From assembly GCF_034366625.1 (NCBI RefSeq), contig NZ_JAXMIH010000023.1, forward strand, positions 1-64,000: a stretch of DNA of 64,000 nucleotides. The letters run 5' to 3'. Shown here one piece after another: positions 3,458-11,341 of this stretch. Made by a program: the position numbers and the translations under genes. Each line of letters begins with the position of its first letter. Within the stretch, counting starts at the first letter, position 1. The notes below the pieces were generated by a model. That model did no database searches. It saw nothing but the letters and a program-made list of their open reading frames with translations, and was not told the DNA's origin. This stretch comes from Prosthecobacter sp. Its GTDB lineage: Bacteria; Verrucomicrobiota; Verrucomicrobiia; Verrucomicrobiales; Verrucomicrobiaceae.

Positions 3458-4885
3458 ATGAAATTCAACATCCTCAAGAAACGTCCTCGCGCCGACACGC
3501 TCAACCTCGCGGGTGGCGAGGCGTTCACCGAGACGCCGAAACTCGAGCTCGCCTCGATCATGCTCACGTCGATGCTCAAAGATGAGTTCTACCGCACGGC
3601 CGATGCCACCGCGCAACGCCTGCGCGAACTCATCACCGCGCAGAACGACAAGCGTTTCGTCGCCAAGGCCGCTCTGTATGCCCGCAAAGAAGCCGGCATG
3701 CGCAGCGTGAGCCACCTCACGGCCGCTGAACTGGCGAAAAGCGTGAAGGGCGAGGCGTGGACGGCGCGGTTTTACGATCGTGTCGTGCATCGTCCCGATG
3801 ACGCCATCGAGATTCTCGCGTGCTACCGTGGTGCGCATGGCAAAACGATTCCGAACTCGCTCAAAAAAGGCCTCGGCCGCGCCCTCGCGCGTTTCGACGA
3901 GTATCAGCTCGCGAAATACCGCAAGGATCGCGCCGACCTCTCGCTGGTCGATGTCGTGAACCTCGTTCACCCGCCTGCCACGGAAGCGCTTGGCAAACTC
4001 GTCAAAGGCACGCTCGCACCGGCTCAAACGTGGGAAACCAAACTCACGCAGGCCGGTGCTGCGGCGCAGAGCGAGGATGAACTGGCCGGTCTCAAACGCG
4101 AGGCATGGTCGGAACTCATCCGCATGCGCAAGCTCGGCTACTTCGCCCTGCTGCGAAACCTGCGCAACGTGCTCGAATCCGCTCCGGAGGCCGTGAACGA
4201 CGCCCTGGCGATGCTGCGCGATGAAAAACTCATCCGCAAATCGCTCGTGTTGCCATTCCGCTTCCAGACGGCGCTCGATGCCGTGCAGGCGAGTCATCTG
4301 CCACGTGCCGCCGATGCGCTCGCGGCCCTCAGTGATGCCGTGGACAGCTCGCTCGCGAACGTGCCATCCTTCCCAGGCCGCACGCTTGTCGCGCTTGATG
4401 GTTCCGGCTCCATGGTGGGTCGTCCGCTGCAAATCGGCTCGCTGTTTGCCGCCACGCTGCTCAAGGCGAACGACGCGGATGTCATTCTGTTCAGCGACGG
4501 CGCGAAATACGTCACGCTGAACAAGCGCGACAGCACGCTGTCGCTGGCGCAGTGGCTGCAAGGCCAGGCGCAGTCCGCCGGCACCAACTTCCACTCCATC
4601 TTTCAGTGCGCAGACCGGGCGTATGACCGTGTCATCATCCTCTCTGACATGCAGGGCTGGGTGGGACACCAGGCGCCCGTGGACACGTTCCGCCACTGGA
4701 AACAGCGCCACCGTTGCGATCCGAAAGTGTTCAGCTTCGACCTGAACGGTTACGGTTCCCTGCAGTTCCCAGAGCGCCAGGTTTGCTGCCTGGCTGGTTT
4801 CAGCGACAAAACGCTCGAAACCCTGAAACTGCTCGACACCGACCCAGGCGCACTGATCCGCGTGATCGAGGCTGTGGAGCTTTAG
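3458..4885 (+). CDS. rsr: Ro60-family ring protein (TROVE plus vWA domains)
   Basis: 475 aa. Residues about 1-330 match the bacterial TROVE/HEAT-repeat ring of Ro60; residues about 330-475 are a von Willebrand A domain with the MIDAS signature DGSGS and the downstream ILSDMQGW strand. Ro60 orthologs bind misfolded RNA through the ring hole and Y RNAs on the outer surface, and in Deinococcus a Y RNA links Ro60 to polynucleotide phosphorylase. The start ATG 3458 is chosen because the longer frame from 3341 overlaps Y-like RNA 5 and shows no TROVE similarity. No clear Shine-Dalgarno is visible. Five Y-like RNAs lie directly upstream, and a terminator follows at 4904. Family assignment is secure; partners in this organism are inferred. 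Confidence 0.95.
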   Translation: MKFNILKKRPRADTLNLAGGEAFTETPKLELASIMLTSMLKDEFYRTADATAQRLRELITAQNDKRFVAKAALYARKEAGMRSVSHLTAAELAKSVKGEAWTARFYDRVVHRPDDAIEILACYRGAHGKTIPNSLKKGLGRALARFDEYQLAKYRKDRADLSLVDVVNLVHPPATEALGKLVKGTLAPAQTWETKLTQAGAAAQSEDELAGLKREAWSELIRMRKLGYFALLRNLRNVLESAPEAVNDALAMLRDEKLIRKSLVLPFRFQTALDAVQASHLPRAADALAALSDAVDSSLANVPSFPGRTLVALDGSGSMVGRPLQIGSLFAATLLKANDADVILFSDGAKYVTLNKRDSTLSLAQWLQGQAQSAGTNFHSIFQCADRAYDRVIILSDMQGWVGHQAPVDTFRHWKQRHRCDPKVFSFDLNGYGSLQFPERQVCCLAGFSDKTLETLKLLDTDPGALIRVIEAVEL

Positions 4886-4903
4886 CGGAACTCAACTCAC
4901 ATG

Positions 4904-4938
4904 GCCCGCCGTCCATCATGGGCGGCGGGCTTTCTTTT
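4904..4938 (+). terminator. Rho-independent terminator after Ro60 gene
   Basis: GCCCGCCG (4904-4911) pairs with CGGCGGGC (4923-4930), followed by TTTCTTTT. It lies between the Ro60 stop codon and the Shine-Dalgarno of the next gene, so the nucleotidyltransferase and RtcB genes may be expressed separately or by read-through. Confidence 0.8.
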
Positions 4939-4963
4939 ACCATTGATAGAAAGGAGGTTCTCC

Positions 4964-5743
4964 ATGCAAAACAACGAAGTATTCCAGCGCGTCCGCAACG
5001 CGCTCGCTCGTCTCGAAACCGAGCGGAACGTGCGCGTGCTCTACGCGTGTGAAAGCGGCAGCCGTGCGTGGGGATTCGCCTCACATGACAGTGATTACGA
5101 CGTCCGGTTTCTTTATGTTCATCCAAGTGATTGGTATCTCTCAGTCGAAGATCGTCGAGACGTGATCGAGGAACCACTGACCGATGAACTGGATGTCAGC
5201 GGCTGGGAACTGCGCAAGGCGTTGCGACTGCTCCGCAAGAGCAATCCTCCGCTGCTCGAATGGCTGAAGTCGCCCGTTGTGTATCAGCACGACACTGTCT
5301 TCACCCGCGAGTTCGGTGAGCTCTCGGAGAGGTTCTATTCGCCTCGGCGATGCTTTGCGCACTACTTGCACATGGCGGCGGGCAACTGGCGTCATTACCT
5401 CGAAGGTCGCGAGCAGGTCAGCCTGAAGAAGTATCTCTACGTCTTCCGGCCTCTGCTCGCTTGCCGATGGATCGAGCGTTCGCTCGGTCAGGTGCCAATG
5501 CTCTTCAATGAGCTGGTCGAAAGTGTGCTCGAAGAACGCGAACCTCGCGACGCGCTCAACGCACTCGTGGCGCACAAGCAAGCTGGTGATGAACTCTCCG
5601 TCGCACCACCTGATGAAGCGCTTTCGCGCTTCGTTGTGCAGGAACTGCAGCGTCTGGAGGCTCTCAATGAGCCTGAGGATGTTGCAGGTGACGTGAGTGC
5701 CTTGAACAGCTTCTTCCGCCGCTATGCGCTGAACGGCGTCTAG
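4964..5743 (+). CDS. RlaP-type nucleotidyltransferase (DNA polymerase beta superfamily, COG3541)
   Basis: 259 aa. Start ATG 4964 has the best ribosome binding site in the module, AAGGAGG at 4951-4957. The polymerase-beta nucleotidyltransferase core is visible: GS at residues 32-33, DSDYD with D44 and D46 as metal ligands, and a likely third acid at D77. The rest is helical (about 85-259) with RKSNPPLLEWL, typical of the YcgL/RlaP family. RlaP is the RNA-repair-pathway nucleotidyltransferase family that comparative genomics places next to RtcB and TROVE genes; it may restore or protect RNA ends before ligation. Here it lies between Ro60 and RtcB. Substrate not shown by the sequence. Confidence 0.9.
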   Translation: MQNNEVFQRVRNALARLETERNVRVLYACESGSRAWGFASHDSDYDVRFLYVHPSDWYLSVEDRRDVIEEPLTDELDVSGWELRKALRLLRKSNPPLLEWLKSPVVYQHDTVFTREFGELSERFYSPRRCFAHYLHMAAGNWRHYLEGREQVSLKKYLYVFRPLLACRWIERSLGQVPMLFNELVESVLEEREPRDALNALVAHKQAGDELSVAPPDEALSRFVVQELQRLEALNEPEDVAGDVSALNSFFRRYALNGV

Positions 5744-5807
5744 TCGCCCGATTGCAAAATTGGCAGCTTGGAAGGGCCACAAACCCTTCCAAGCTGTATT
5801 CCGCGAC
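5743..5807 (+). other. Structured spacer before rtcB
   Basis: A perfect 12-bp hairpin AGCTTGGAAGGG/CCCTTCCAAGCT (5765-5776, 5784-5795, loop CCACAAA) sits within outer GTCGC/GCGAC. No T run follows, so a simple terminator is unlikely; a processing site, leader structure or small RNA are alternatives. The remaining bases up to 5903 hold the 15-mer at 5813-5827 repeated before the first HNH gene. Confidence 0.55.
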
Positions 5808-5903
5808 CACACAAGAACGAACACTGCTGTCGGGAACCTCGTGCCCATTTCCAATCCTCCATTTTTTCATCACTCCCGTTCTCCAAATCCAATCTCCATT
5901 CCC

Positions 5904-7322
5904 ATGAAAACTCAAGATCTCATCCGCCTCGGCGTGCCTCAGGGCGCGGCGCTCAAGTCTGGCATGGAATTCATCGCGAATTTCATCCGCCAGGGTGGTG
6001 AACCTGCGCGCCTCGAAGAAGAACTCGGCGCGATCATCGCCAAACCGGAATCGTTTCTCGGCGATCCGCTGCGCGAGGCGTTCGCGCGCGATCTTTATGC
6101 GCCTGCCTACAAGCAGCGCGATGTGCTCGCGCCTTGGGCGCAGTGGGGTTCGGGTCTTGATGCGGCTGCGGTGCAGCAGATGGCGAACGCGTGTGCGCTG
6201 CCGGTTGCGGTGGCGGGTGCGCTCATGCCGGATGCGCATGTCGGCTACGGACTGCCAATCGGCGGTGTGCTGGCCACGGAAAACTGCGTGATCCCTTACG
6301 CGGTCGGTGTGGACATCGCGTGCCGCATGCGTCTCACGGTTTACGACCGCAAGGCGAGCACCATCGCGGGCCAGAAGGACCGTCTCGCGAACATCCTGGA
6401 GGATGAAACGCGCTTTGGCATCGGTTCCACGTTCAAAGACCGTCGCAATCACGACGTGATGGACGAGGACTGGGATGTCTCGCCGATCACGCGACGTCAC
6501 AAGGACAAGGCGTGGTCGCAGCTCGGGACGAGCGGCTCGGGTAACCACTTTGTGGAGTTCGGTTCGTTCACTGTGTCTGCTGAAGAGGCCGTCGCGCTGA
6601 AGGAATCCGGTTTCGACATCAATGCGGGCGAGTACATCGCGCTGCTCTCGCACAGCGGTTCGCGCGGTGCAGGTGCGCAGGTGTGCCAGCATTACAGCCG
6701 CATCGCGATGGACCGCCGTTACGATCTGCCGAAGGAGCTGAAGCACCTCGCGTGGCTCACCTTTGAGGAAGAAGCCGGTCAGGAATACTGGGCGGCGATG
6801 AACCTCATGGGCCGCTACGCTGCGGCGAATCACGCGCTCATCCACAAGCACATCGCGAAGAAAGTCGGCGCGCATGTCATGCTCGACATCGAGAACCATC
6901 ACAACTTTGCCTGGAAGGAAACACACGTCGTGAACGGCGCGGAGCGCGAGGTCATCGTGCATCGCAAAGGCGCGACGCCGGCCGGCGAAGGTGTGCTTGG
7001 GGTGATCCCCGGCTCGATGGCGACGCCAGGCTATGTGGTGCGCGGCAAGGGGAAACCCGAGTCGCTCCACAGCGCCTCGCACGGTGCGGGCCGCGTGATG
7101 AGCCGCTCGAAGGCGAAGGAGAGCTTCACCTGGAGCGCGGTGAAGAAGCAGCTCGCCGCCGCCGGTGTGGAACTCCTCAGCGCAGGCATCGACGAGGTGC
7201 CTGGCGTTTACAAAGACATCCACGGCGTCATGGCCGCGCAAACCGACCTCGTCGAAGTCCTCGGCAAGTTCCAGCCCCGCATCGTGAAGATGTGCCCGGC
7301 GGGCGAGCAGGCGGAGGACTGA
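5904..7322 (+). CDS. rtcB: RNA-splicing ligase RtcB
   Basis: 472 aa, normal length for the long RtcB form. RtcB joins RNA 2',3'-cyclic-phosphate or 3'-phosphate ends to 5'-OH ends using GTP and Mn. Signature blocks in order: DAHVGYGLPIGG (about residue 111), VGVDIACRM with the metal-binding Asp and Cys, LGTSGSGNHFVEF, LSHSGSRGAG, and the C-terminal SASHGAGRVMSRSKA holding the guanylated His. ATG 5904 is used; the upstream extension from 5760 covers the spacer hairpin and is not RtcB-like. It follows RlaP by 160 nt and precedes the HNH genes. No RtcR activator or RtcA cyclase gene is visible in the window. Confidence 0.97.
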   Translation: MKTQDLIRLGVPQGAALKSGMEFIANFIRQGGEPARLEEELGAIIAKPESFLGDPLREAFARDLYAPAYKQRDVLAPWAQWGSGLDAAAVQQMANACALPVAVAGALMPDAHVGYGLPIGGVLATENCVIPYAVGVDIACRMRLTVYDRKASTIAGQKDRLANILEDETRFGIGSTFKDRRNHDVMDEDWDVSPITRRHKDKAWSQLGTSGSGNHFVEFGSFTVSAEEAVALKESGFDINAGEYIALLSHSGSRGAGAQVCQHYSRIAMDRRYDLPKELKHLAWLTFEEEAGQEYWAAMNLMGRYAAANHALIHKHIAKKVGAHVMLDIENHHNFAWKETHVVNGAEREVIVHRKGATPAGEGVLGVIPGSMATPGYVVRGKGKPESLHSASHGAGRVMSRSKAKESFTWSAVKKQLAAAGVELLSAGIDEVPGVYKDIHGVMAAQTDLVEVLGKFQPRIVKMCPAGEQAED

Positions 7323-7341
7323 AGAACGAACACCGCAGCAT

Positions 7342-7439
7342 GGAGCGCGAGTGTGTCGCAGACCACTCGCCTCTTTTGCGGCCCAGCGATCACGAATCAT
7401 CACTCAAGTGGCGAGTAGGCTTTGCCATACTCGCGCTCC
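7342..7439 (+). other. Structured 98-nt spacer between rtcB and first HNH gene
   Basis: GGAGCGCGAGT (7342-7352) is the exact complement of ACTCGCGCTCC (7429-7439), an 11-bp closing stem. Inside, GCGAGTG can pair with CACTCGC, and ACTCGCC with GGCGAGT, so alternative folds compete. It lacks the internal-loop signature of the five Y-like RNAs. It may be a leader, a processing element or a further small RNA. Confidence 0.55.
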
Positions 7440-7463
7440 GATAAATCGAACACAGAACCACTC

Positions 7464-8045
7464 ATGAACGACATCCTCACCAAATCCACCGTTCTCGTGC
7501 TCAACCGCAACTGGCAGGCCATCGGCGTCAAAACGCCCATGGAAGCCTTCAGCATGATCGCGAGCGGCGCAGCCACCGCGCTCGACATCGAAACAGGCGG
7601 ACACATTCGTCCTGTGACATGGACGGAATGGCTGACGCTGCCCGTGCGCGAAGGCGACAACGTGATCGGCACCGTGAAAGGGCCGGTGCGCGTGCCATCC
7701 GTGCTCGTGCTCGCCAAATTCGACAAGGTGCCCAAAAAGCGCCCGAAATTCGGCGTGCGCGGCATCTGGGAACGTGATGGTGGCGTGTGCCAGTACACGG
7801 GCCGCAAGCTGCGCCCGCACGAAGGCAACATCGACCACGTCGTGCCGCTTTCGCGTGGCGGACCCACGTCGTGGGACAACTGCGTCCTCGCGGACAAGCG
7901 CATCAACAGCCGCAAAGGCTCCAAACTGCCTGAAGAGGCCGGTTTGAAGCTGCTGCGCCGTCCTGCGGTGCCGCGTGAGCTACCCGTGACGCTCCTGATC
8001 CGCAACACGCATCAAATGCGCGACTGGGAGATGTTCCTTTCGTAA
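7464..8045 (+). CDS. HNH endonuclease family protein, copy 1
   Basis: 193 aa. N-terminal half (1-100) begins with TKSTVLVLNRNWQAI and is shared with copy 2; the C-terminal half has the HNH core CQYTGRKL, NIDHVVPLSRGG and a downstream Asn (about residues 110-150), followed by INSRKGSKLPEEAGLKLL. The metal-binding His and the strand-cutting HNH geometry appear intact, but the second half of the usual CxxC zinc pair is CQYTG. Start ATG 7464 is chosen because it aligns exactly with the start of copy 2. The family is widespread with poorly defined targets; being last genes of an RNA-repair block, RNA or damaged nucleic acid is a possible target (inference). Confidence 0.88.
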   Translation: MNDILTKSTVLVLNRNWQAIGVKTPMEAFSMIASGAATALDIETGGHIRPVTWTEWLTLPVREGDNVIGTVKGPVRVPSVLVLAKFDKVPKKRPKFGVRGIWERDGGVCQYTGRKLRPHEGNIDHVVPLSRGGPTSWDNCVLADKRINSRKGSKLPEEAGLKLLRRPAVPRELPVTLLIRNTHQMRDWEMFLS

Positions 8046-8052
8046 GCCGGGT

Positions 8053-8260
8053 CTTACTCTTCCTCCTACTCCTCCTCCCTTCGAGGAGCGCCATACCCCC
8101 GATTCAGGGAGGACGAGGAGGAGTAAGAGGCGGAGGAGGATTTCATGCAGTCGCGTCTGGCGAAACAATCTTGCCACTTGGCAAATCGCCAGGACTCGCC
8201 AGCATAAGCGTCCAACGTCAAGGACGCACACCGCCGGGTGGGATGTCCTTCGTGCCGAAA
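8053..8260 (+). other. Structured spacer between the two HNH genes
   Basis: Four hairpins in 208 nt: a long pyrimidine/purine stem (CTTACTC 8053-8059 to GAGTAAG 8121-8127 with CTCC/GGAGG blocks), CTGGCGA/TCGCCAG (8157-8163, 8186-8192) enclosing TTGCC/GGCAA, GCGTCC/GGACGC (8208-8213, 8222-8227) and AGGAC/GTCCT. This density is unusual for a spacer. The first stem may attenuate read-through; the others could form a small RNA. Confidence 0.5.
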
Positions 8261-8281
8261 TTCCAACCTTAGGAGCTGTGC

Positions 8282-8887
8282 ATGAATGAAGTGTTGACCA
8301 AAACGACCGTACTGGTGCTGAACCGGCACTGGCAGGCCATCGACTCGAAAACGCCCATCGAGGCTTTCAGCATGATGGCCGCAGGCAATGCCACGGCGCT
8401 GGACATTCTGGGCACTGGTGACATGCGACCCGTCACCTGGGAGGGCTGGCTGGAACTGGAAGTGCGTGATGGCGACAACCGCATAGGCACAGTGCATGGC
8501 CCGGTGCGGGTGCCTTCGGTGCTGGTGCTGGCCCGCTTCGACAAGGTGCCGAAGCGCCGCCCGAAATTCTGCGCGAAGGCAATCTGGGAACGTGATGGCG
8601 GTGTGTGTCAGTACACGGGTCGCAAGCTCAAGCCGAACGAAGGCAATATTGATCACATTGTGCCGGTGTCACGCGGTGGAGCGAGCAACTGGGAGAACTG
8701 CGTGCTGGCGGATCGCAAAATTAACAGCCGCAAAGGCAACAAGCTGCCCGAAGAGGCCGGTTTGAAGCTGTTGCGTCGTCCGGCGGTGCCGCGTGAGGTG
8801 CCGGTGACGCATCTCATCAAGAATCATCACAAGGTGCGTGATTGGGAGATGTTTCTGTCCGGCGGAACGGGTGTGTTTGAGGTTTGA
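8282..8887 (+). CDS. HNH endonuclease family protein, copy 2
   Basis: 201 aa with AGGAG about 7 nt before ATG 8282. It is a close paralog of the preceding HNH protein over its whole length (VLVLNRHWQAI, RPVTWEGWL, GPVRVPSVLVLARFDKVP, NIDHIVPVSRGG, KINSRKGNKLPEEAGLKLLRRPAVPRE), with a short extra tail GGTGVFEV. The HNH core DH...N is intact. Tandem duplication followed by divergence is the simplest origin. A strong terminator follows directly, ending the plus-strand module. Confidence 0.88.
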   Translation: MNEVLTKTTVLVLNRHWQAIDSKTPIEAFSMMAAGNATALDILGTGDMRPVTWEGWLELEVRDGDNRIGTVHGPVRVPSVLVLARFDKVPKRRPKFCAKAIWERDGGVCQYTGRKLKPNEGNIDHIVPVSRGGASNWENCVLADRKINSRKGNKLPEEAGLKLLRRPAVPREVPVTHLIKNHHKVRDWEMFLSGGTGVFEV

Positions 8888-8888
8888 A

Positions 8889-8950
8889 CAAGGAGAGGGG
8901 CCATCCTGGCCCCTTTTTTCCATACAGGGATCAGGATGATCCCTCTCCTT
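8889..8950 (+). terminator. Bidirectional terminator closing the RNA module
   Basis: Core hairpin GGGGCC-ATCCT-GGCCCC (8897-8913) is followed by six Ts. A wider inverted repeat AAGGAGAGGG (8889-8898) with CCCTCTCCTT (8941-8950) surrounds it. The genes on both sides converge here, so it can serve both strands. Confidence 0.88.
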
Positions 8951-8955
8951 GGGCA

Positions 8956-9873
8956 TCATCCCAGTTTCGCGCCCACACGCTTCAACATCGCTTCCAGCAT
9001 GCGGCCGTACTTGATGTAGCTGTCGTACTGCTCTTTCGCTTTCTGTTCGGGAGAGAGGTCGTCCGCGGCACCCGCGCCGTGGAAAACGACGGCGACATGC
9101 GGTTCGATGCTGATGTAGCCTTCGTAACCGGTCTCAACGAGATCCTGCATGATGCGCTCGGTCTGGCCTTCGCCTTCACCGGGGAAGGTATAGACAGCGT
9201 CATTCTTCGCCTTGTCCCAGATGCCGTCTTTGACGTGGACGTGGGCCATGAAGGGTTTCACGGCTTGATACATCTCCCACGAGTCCTGCTTGTGGCCGGG
9301 CTTGTCGCGGTCGTCGATGAAGACGGGGTTGCCGGTGTCAAAGACCCACTTCATGCCGGGCACGGCCTCGGCCATGCGTTTCACATAGGTCGGGCTCATG
9401 CCGCCCCAGTTCATGCAGTTTTCGTGAACGACGGTGAGGCCGGCGTCGGCGAAGCGTTTGTTCACTTCATTCATGCGCTTGATGCGCTCGGGAGCGAACT
9501 GCTCCTCCAGATCCTTGCCGCTTTCGTCTTTGCACACGGCGTAGCTCATCACGCGGATGAGTTTGGCTCCCAGACGCTGCATGCGCGGGATGGCGCGGCT
9601 GATTTCCGCTTCGGTGATGCTGAAGTCGTCGGTGATTTTTTTGGCCCAGTTGCCAATGAGCGAACCGAAGCCGCTGATCTTCATGTTTTTCTCGGCCAGA
9701 CGTGCCACGACTTTGTCGAACACGTCGTCGGGGATTTCATGCAGGTTGCCCTTCACGCCGTCGATTTCGACGCCACGTGATTCGATGCTGTCCCAGCCGA
9801 GTTCCTGGTGGGCCTGGATTTGCACATCAAGGGATGCGCCTGCTTCGTCTGCGATGCCGGTGAGTTTGATCAT
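8956..9873 (-). CDS. Sugar phosphate isomerase/epimerase-like TIM barrel
   Basis: 305 aa, AP-endonuclease-2/xylose-isomerase-like family. Visible metal-site elements: VVHENCMNWGG (about residue 155), VFDTGNP, AHVHVKD with His and Asp, and SIEPHVAV near the end. No signal peptide, so cytoplasmic. Start ATG 9873 is used because the upstream extension in the same frame is low-complexity intergenic sequence. It is transcribed toward the shared terminator. The substrate (a sugar or inositol derivative) cannot be read from sequence. Confidence 0.85.
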   Translation of the reverse strand: MIKLTGIADEAGASLDVQIQAHQELGWDSIESRGVEIDGVKGNLHEIPDDVFDKVVARLAEKNMKISGFGSLIGNWAKKITDDFSITEAEISRAIPRMQRLGAKLIRVMSYAVCKDESGKDLEEQFAPERIKRMNEVNKRFADAGLTVVHENCMNWGGMSPTYVKRMAEAVPGMKWVFDTGNPVFIDDRDKPGHKQDSWEMYQAVKPFMAHVHVKDGIWDKAKNDAVYTFPGEGEGQTERIMQDLVETGYEGYISIEPHVAVVFHGAGAADDLSPEQKAKEQYDSYIKYGRMLEAMLKRVGAKLG

Positions 9874-9977
9874 GGTTGGGGAAGGGGATTGGGTGGAGTG
9901 ATGGATTAGTGGATGGTTGGAGAAGTGTTGCAAGGTTCGGCTTTGACAAAACACCTGCTGCCAGCGGACGGTACCGG

Positions 9978-11228
9978 ATGCTTGAAGCGAAAACCACCAC
10001 CCGACGCCTCGAATTCCTGCTGCTGGGCGGCACGCTGCTGTTTTACATCGCCGTCACGCTGTTGTCGCATCGCCCCGATCTGATCTGGGATGAGGGGCGT
10101 TACCTGTGGTTCGCGAAAAACCTCACGCAGGGCAGCTACATCACGCCGGAAAAGCCGGATCTCATCAATGGACCGGGCTATCCGCTCGTACTCGCCGGTC
10201 TGCTGATGGTGAAGACACCGCTGCTGGGTTTGCGGATGTTCAATGCCGTGTTCATGGCGCTGGCGGCATGGTTCAGTTTCCGTTCAGTGCTGCCCTATGC
10301 GGGAAAACGCTGGGCATTGGGCGTGGCGTTGGTCACGGCGTTGCATCCGAGTCTCGTGCGCACCGCACCATTTCTCATGACCGAGGCACTGGCGGTGTGC
10401 TGCATCGCCGGTTTTGCCTGGGCCTTCACGGCGGCTTTGCGGGCGGAGAAATGGAACTGGCTCGTGATTCTGGCCGCCGCATTCGCCCTGGCGTGGTTAA
10501 CGTTGTCCCGCGTGTTCTTTGGCAATGTCATCATGGCGTCCATGGGCTTCCTCGTGCTGTTCCTGCCGTTTTGGAAAAGTCAGCGCACGGCATTGCTACG
10601 CGCTTTTGCCGTTCTGGCGCTGGCTTTCGCCATGTGCGCGCCGTGGCTGGCCTACACGAAAGCGAAGACCGGCGACACGCTCTGCTGGTCCACGAACGGC
10701 GGCGAGTTGCTCTACTGGGCCACCAGCACGCATGAGGGCGAAAACGGCCACTGGTTTTCCGAGGAGGATGCGCAGAACAAACCCGAACTCGTCGCCAACG
10801 GTCATCGCGACTTTTACAAAGCCAACTATTACCTGCCGGTGAAAGAACGTGAGGCCGCGTTGAAGAAGAAGGCGCTCGAAAACATCCGCGCCAACCCTAA
10901 AGGCGTGCTTAAAAACTGGCTGTGCAACTGGGGCCGCCTCATCTTCGGCTTTCCGCGTTCCTACCAGGCTGAGGAACTGATCATGCTTGTGCTCGTCGCC
11001 GTGAACGGCCCCCTGCTGCTCGTCGTGCTGGTGGCTGTGTTTGGCGGCTTAAAAAACTGGCACAGGATTCCTCCTGAACTCCTGTTGTTGACCCTCATGC
11101 TGTTTATCTACCTGGGCGGCACCAGCCTGCTCCCAGGATTGCCACGTTACACAGTGGTTGTCTGGCCGTGGATCGGGCTGGGTATGGCAGCGGTTTTGGC
11201 GCGTCATTTGAGATTGCGTTTGGAGTAG
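9978..11228 (+). CDS. GT39-like membrane glycosyltransferase
   Basis: 416 aa, GT-C fold. A first membrane segment at about residues 12-30 is followed by the periplasmic WDEGRY acidic motif that binds the lipid-phosphate sugar donor in GT39/ArnT-type enzymes, then about ten hydrophobic segments. It probably transfers a sugar from a polyprenyl donor to an extracytoplasmic acceptor. ATG 9978 begins a typical short cytoplasmic N terminus. It opens the polysaccharide cluster that runs to 20072. Confidence 0.8.
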   Translation: MLEAKTTTRRLEFLLLGGTLLFYIAVTLLSHRPDLIWDEGRYLWFAKNLTQGSYITPEKPDLINGPGYPLVLAGLLMVKTPLLGLRMFNAVFMALAAWFSFRSVLPYAGKRWALGVALVTALHPSLVRTAPFLMTEALAVCCIAGFAWAFTAALRAEKWNWLVILAAAFALAWLTLSRVFFGNVIMASMGFLVLFLPFWKSQRTALLRAFAVLALAFAMCAPWLAYTKAKTGDTLCWSTNGGELLYWATSTHEGENGHWFSEEDAQNKPELVANGHRDFYKANYYLPVKEREAALKKKALENIRANPKGVLKNWLCNWGRLIFGFPRSYQAEELIMLVLVAVNGPLLLVVLVAVFGGLKNWHRIPPELLLLTLMLFIYLGGTSLLPGLPRYTVVVWPWIGLGMAAVLARHLRLRLE

Positions 11229-11314
11229 AACCTAGACCAGTAAATCTCAAAAATGAGAGGGTGAGCAAAAATGGAGTGCATTTGAGATAATTATCATAAT
11301 TTGTCCTTGCCTGT

Positions 11315-11332
11315 GATAAATCTCGGTTTATC
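11315..11332 (+). promoter_or_regulatory. Inverted repeat upstream of the epimerase gene
   Basis: GATAAA-TCTCGG-TTTATC sits 9 nt before the ATG at 11342, in an AT-rich 113-bp gap (11229-11341) unlike the surrounding GC-rich DNA. The gap probably holds the promoter of the 11342-15771 genes; the repeat may be an operator or a start-site-proximal structure. No convincing -35/-10 pair with proper spacing was found. Confidence 0.35.
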
Positions 11333-11341
11333 ATAGTAATT

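Noticed and set aside
3395-4711. Long minus-strand open frame opposite the Ro60 gene
   Set aside because: It is an antisense shadow of a GC-rich gene; the plus-strand protein has full TROVE and vWA features.
7377-7390. TGCGGCCCAGCGAT resembling the Y-like 5' motif upstream of HNH copy 1
   Set aside because: No matching ACYTTCYTCC strand or paired inner and outer helices could be found in the 98-nt element, so it was not counted as a sixth Y-like RNA.
5664-7403. Large minus-strand open frame opposite rtcB
   Set aside because: Antisense shadow of a conserved, correctly motif-bearing rtcB.
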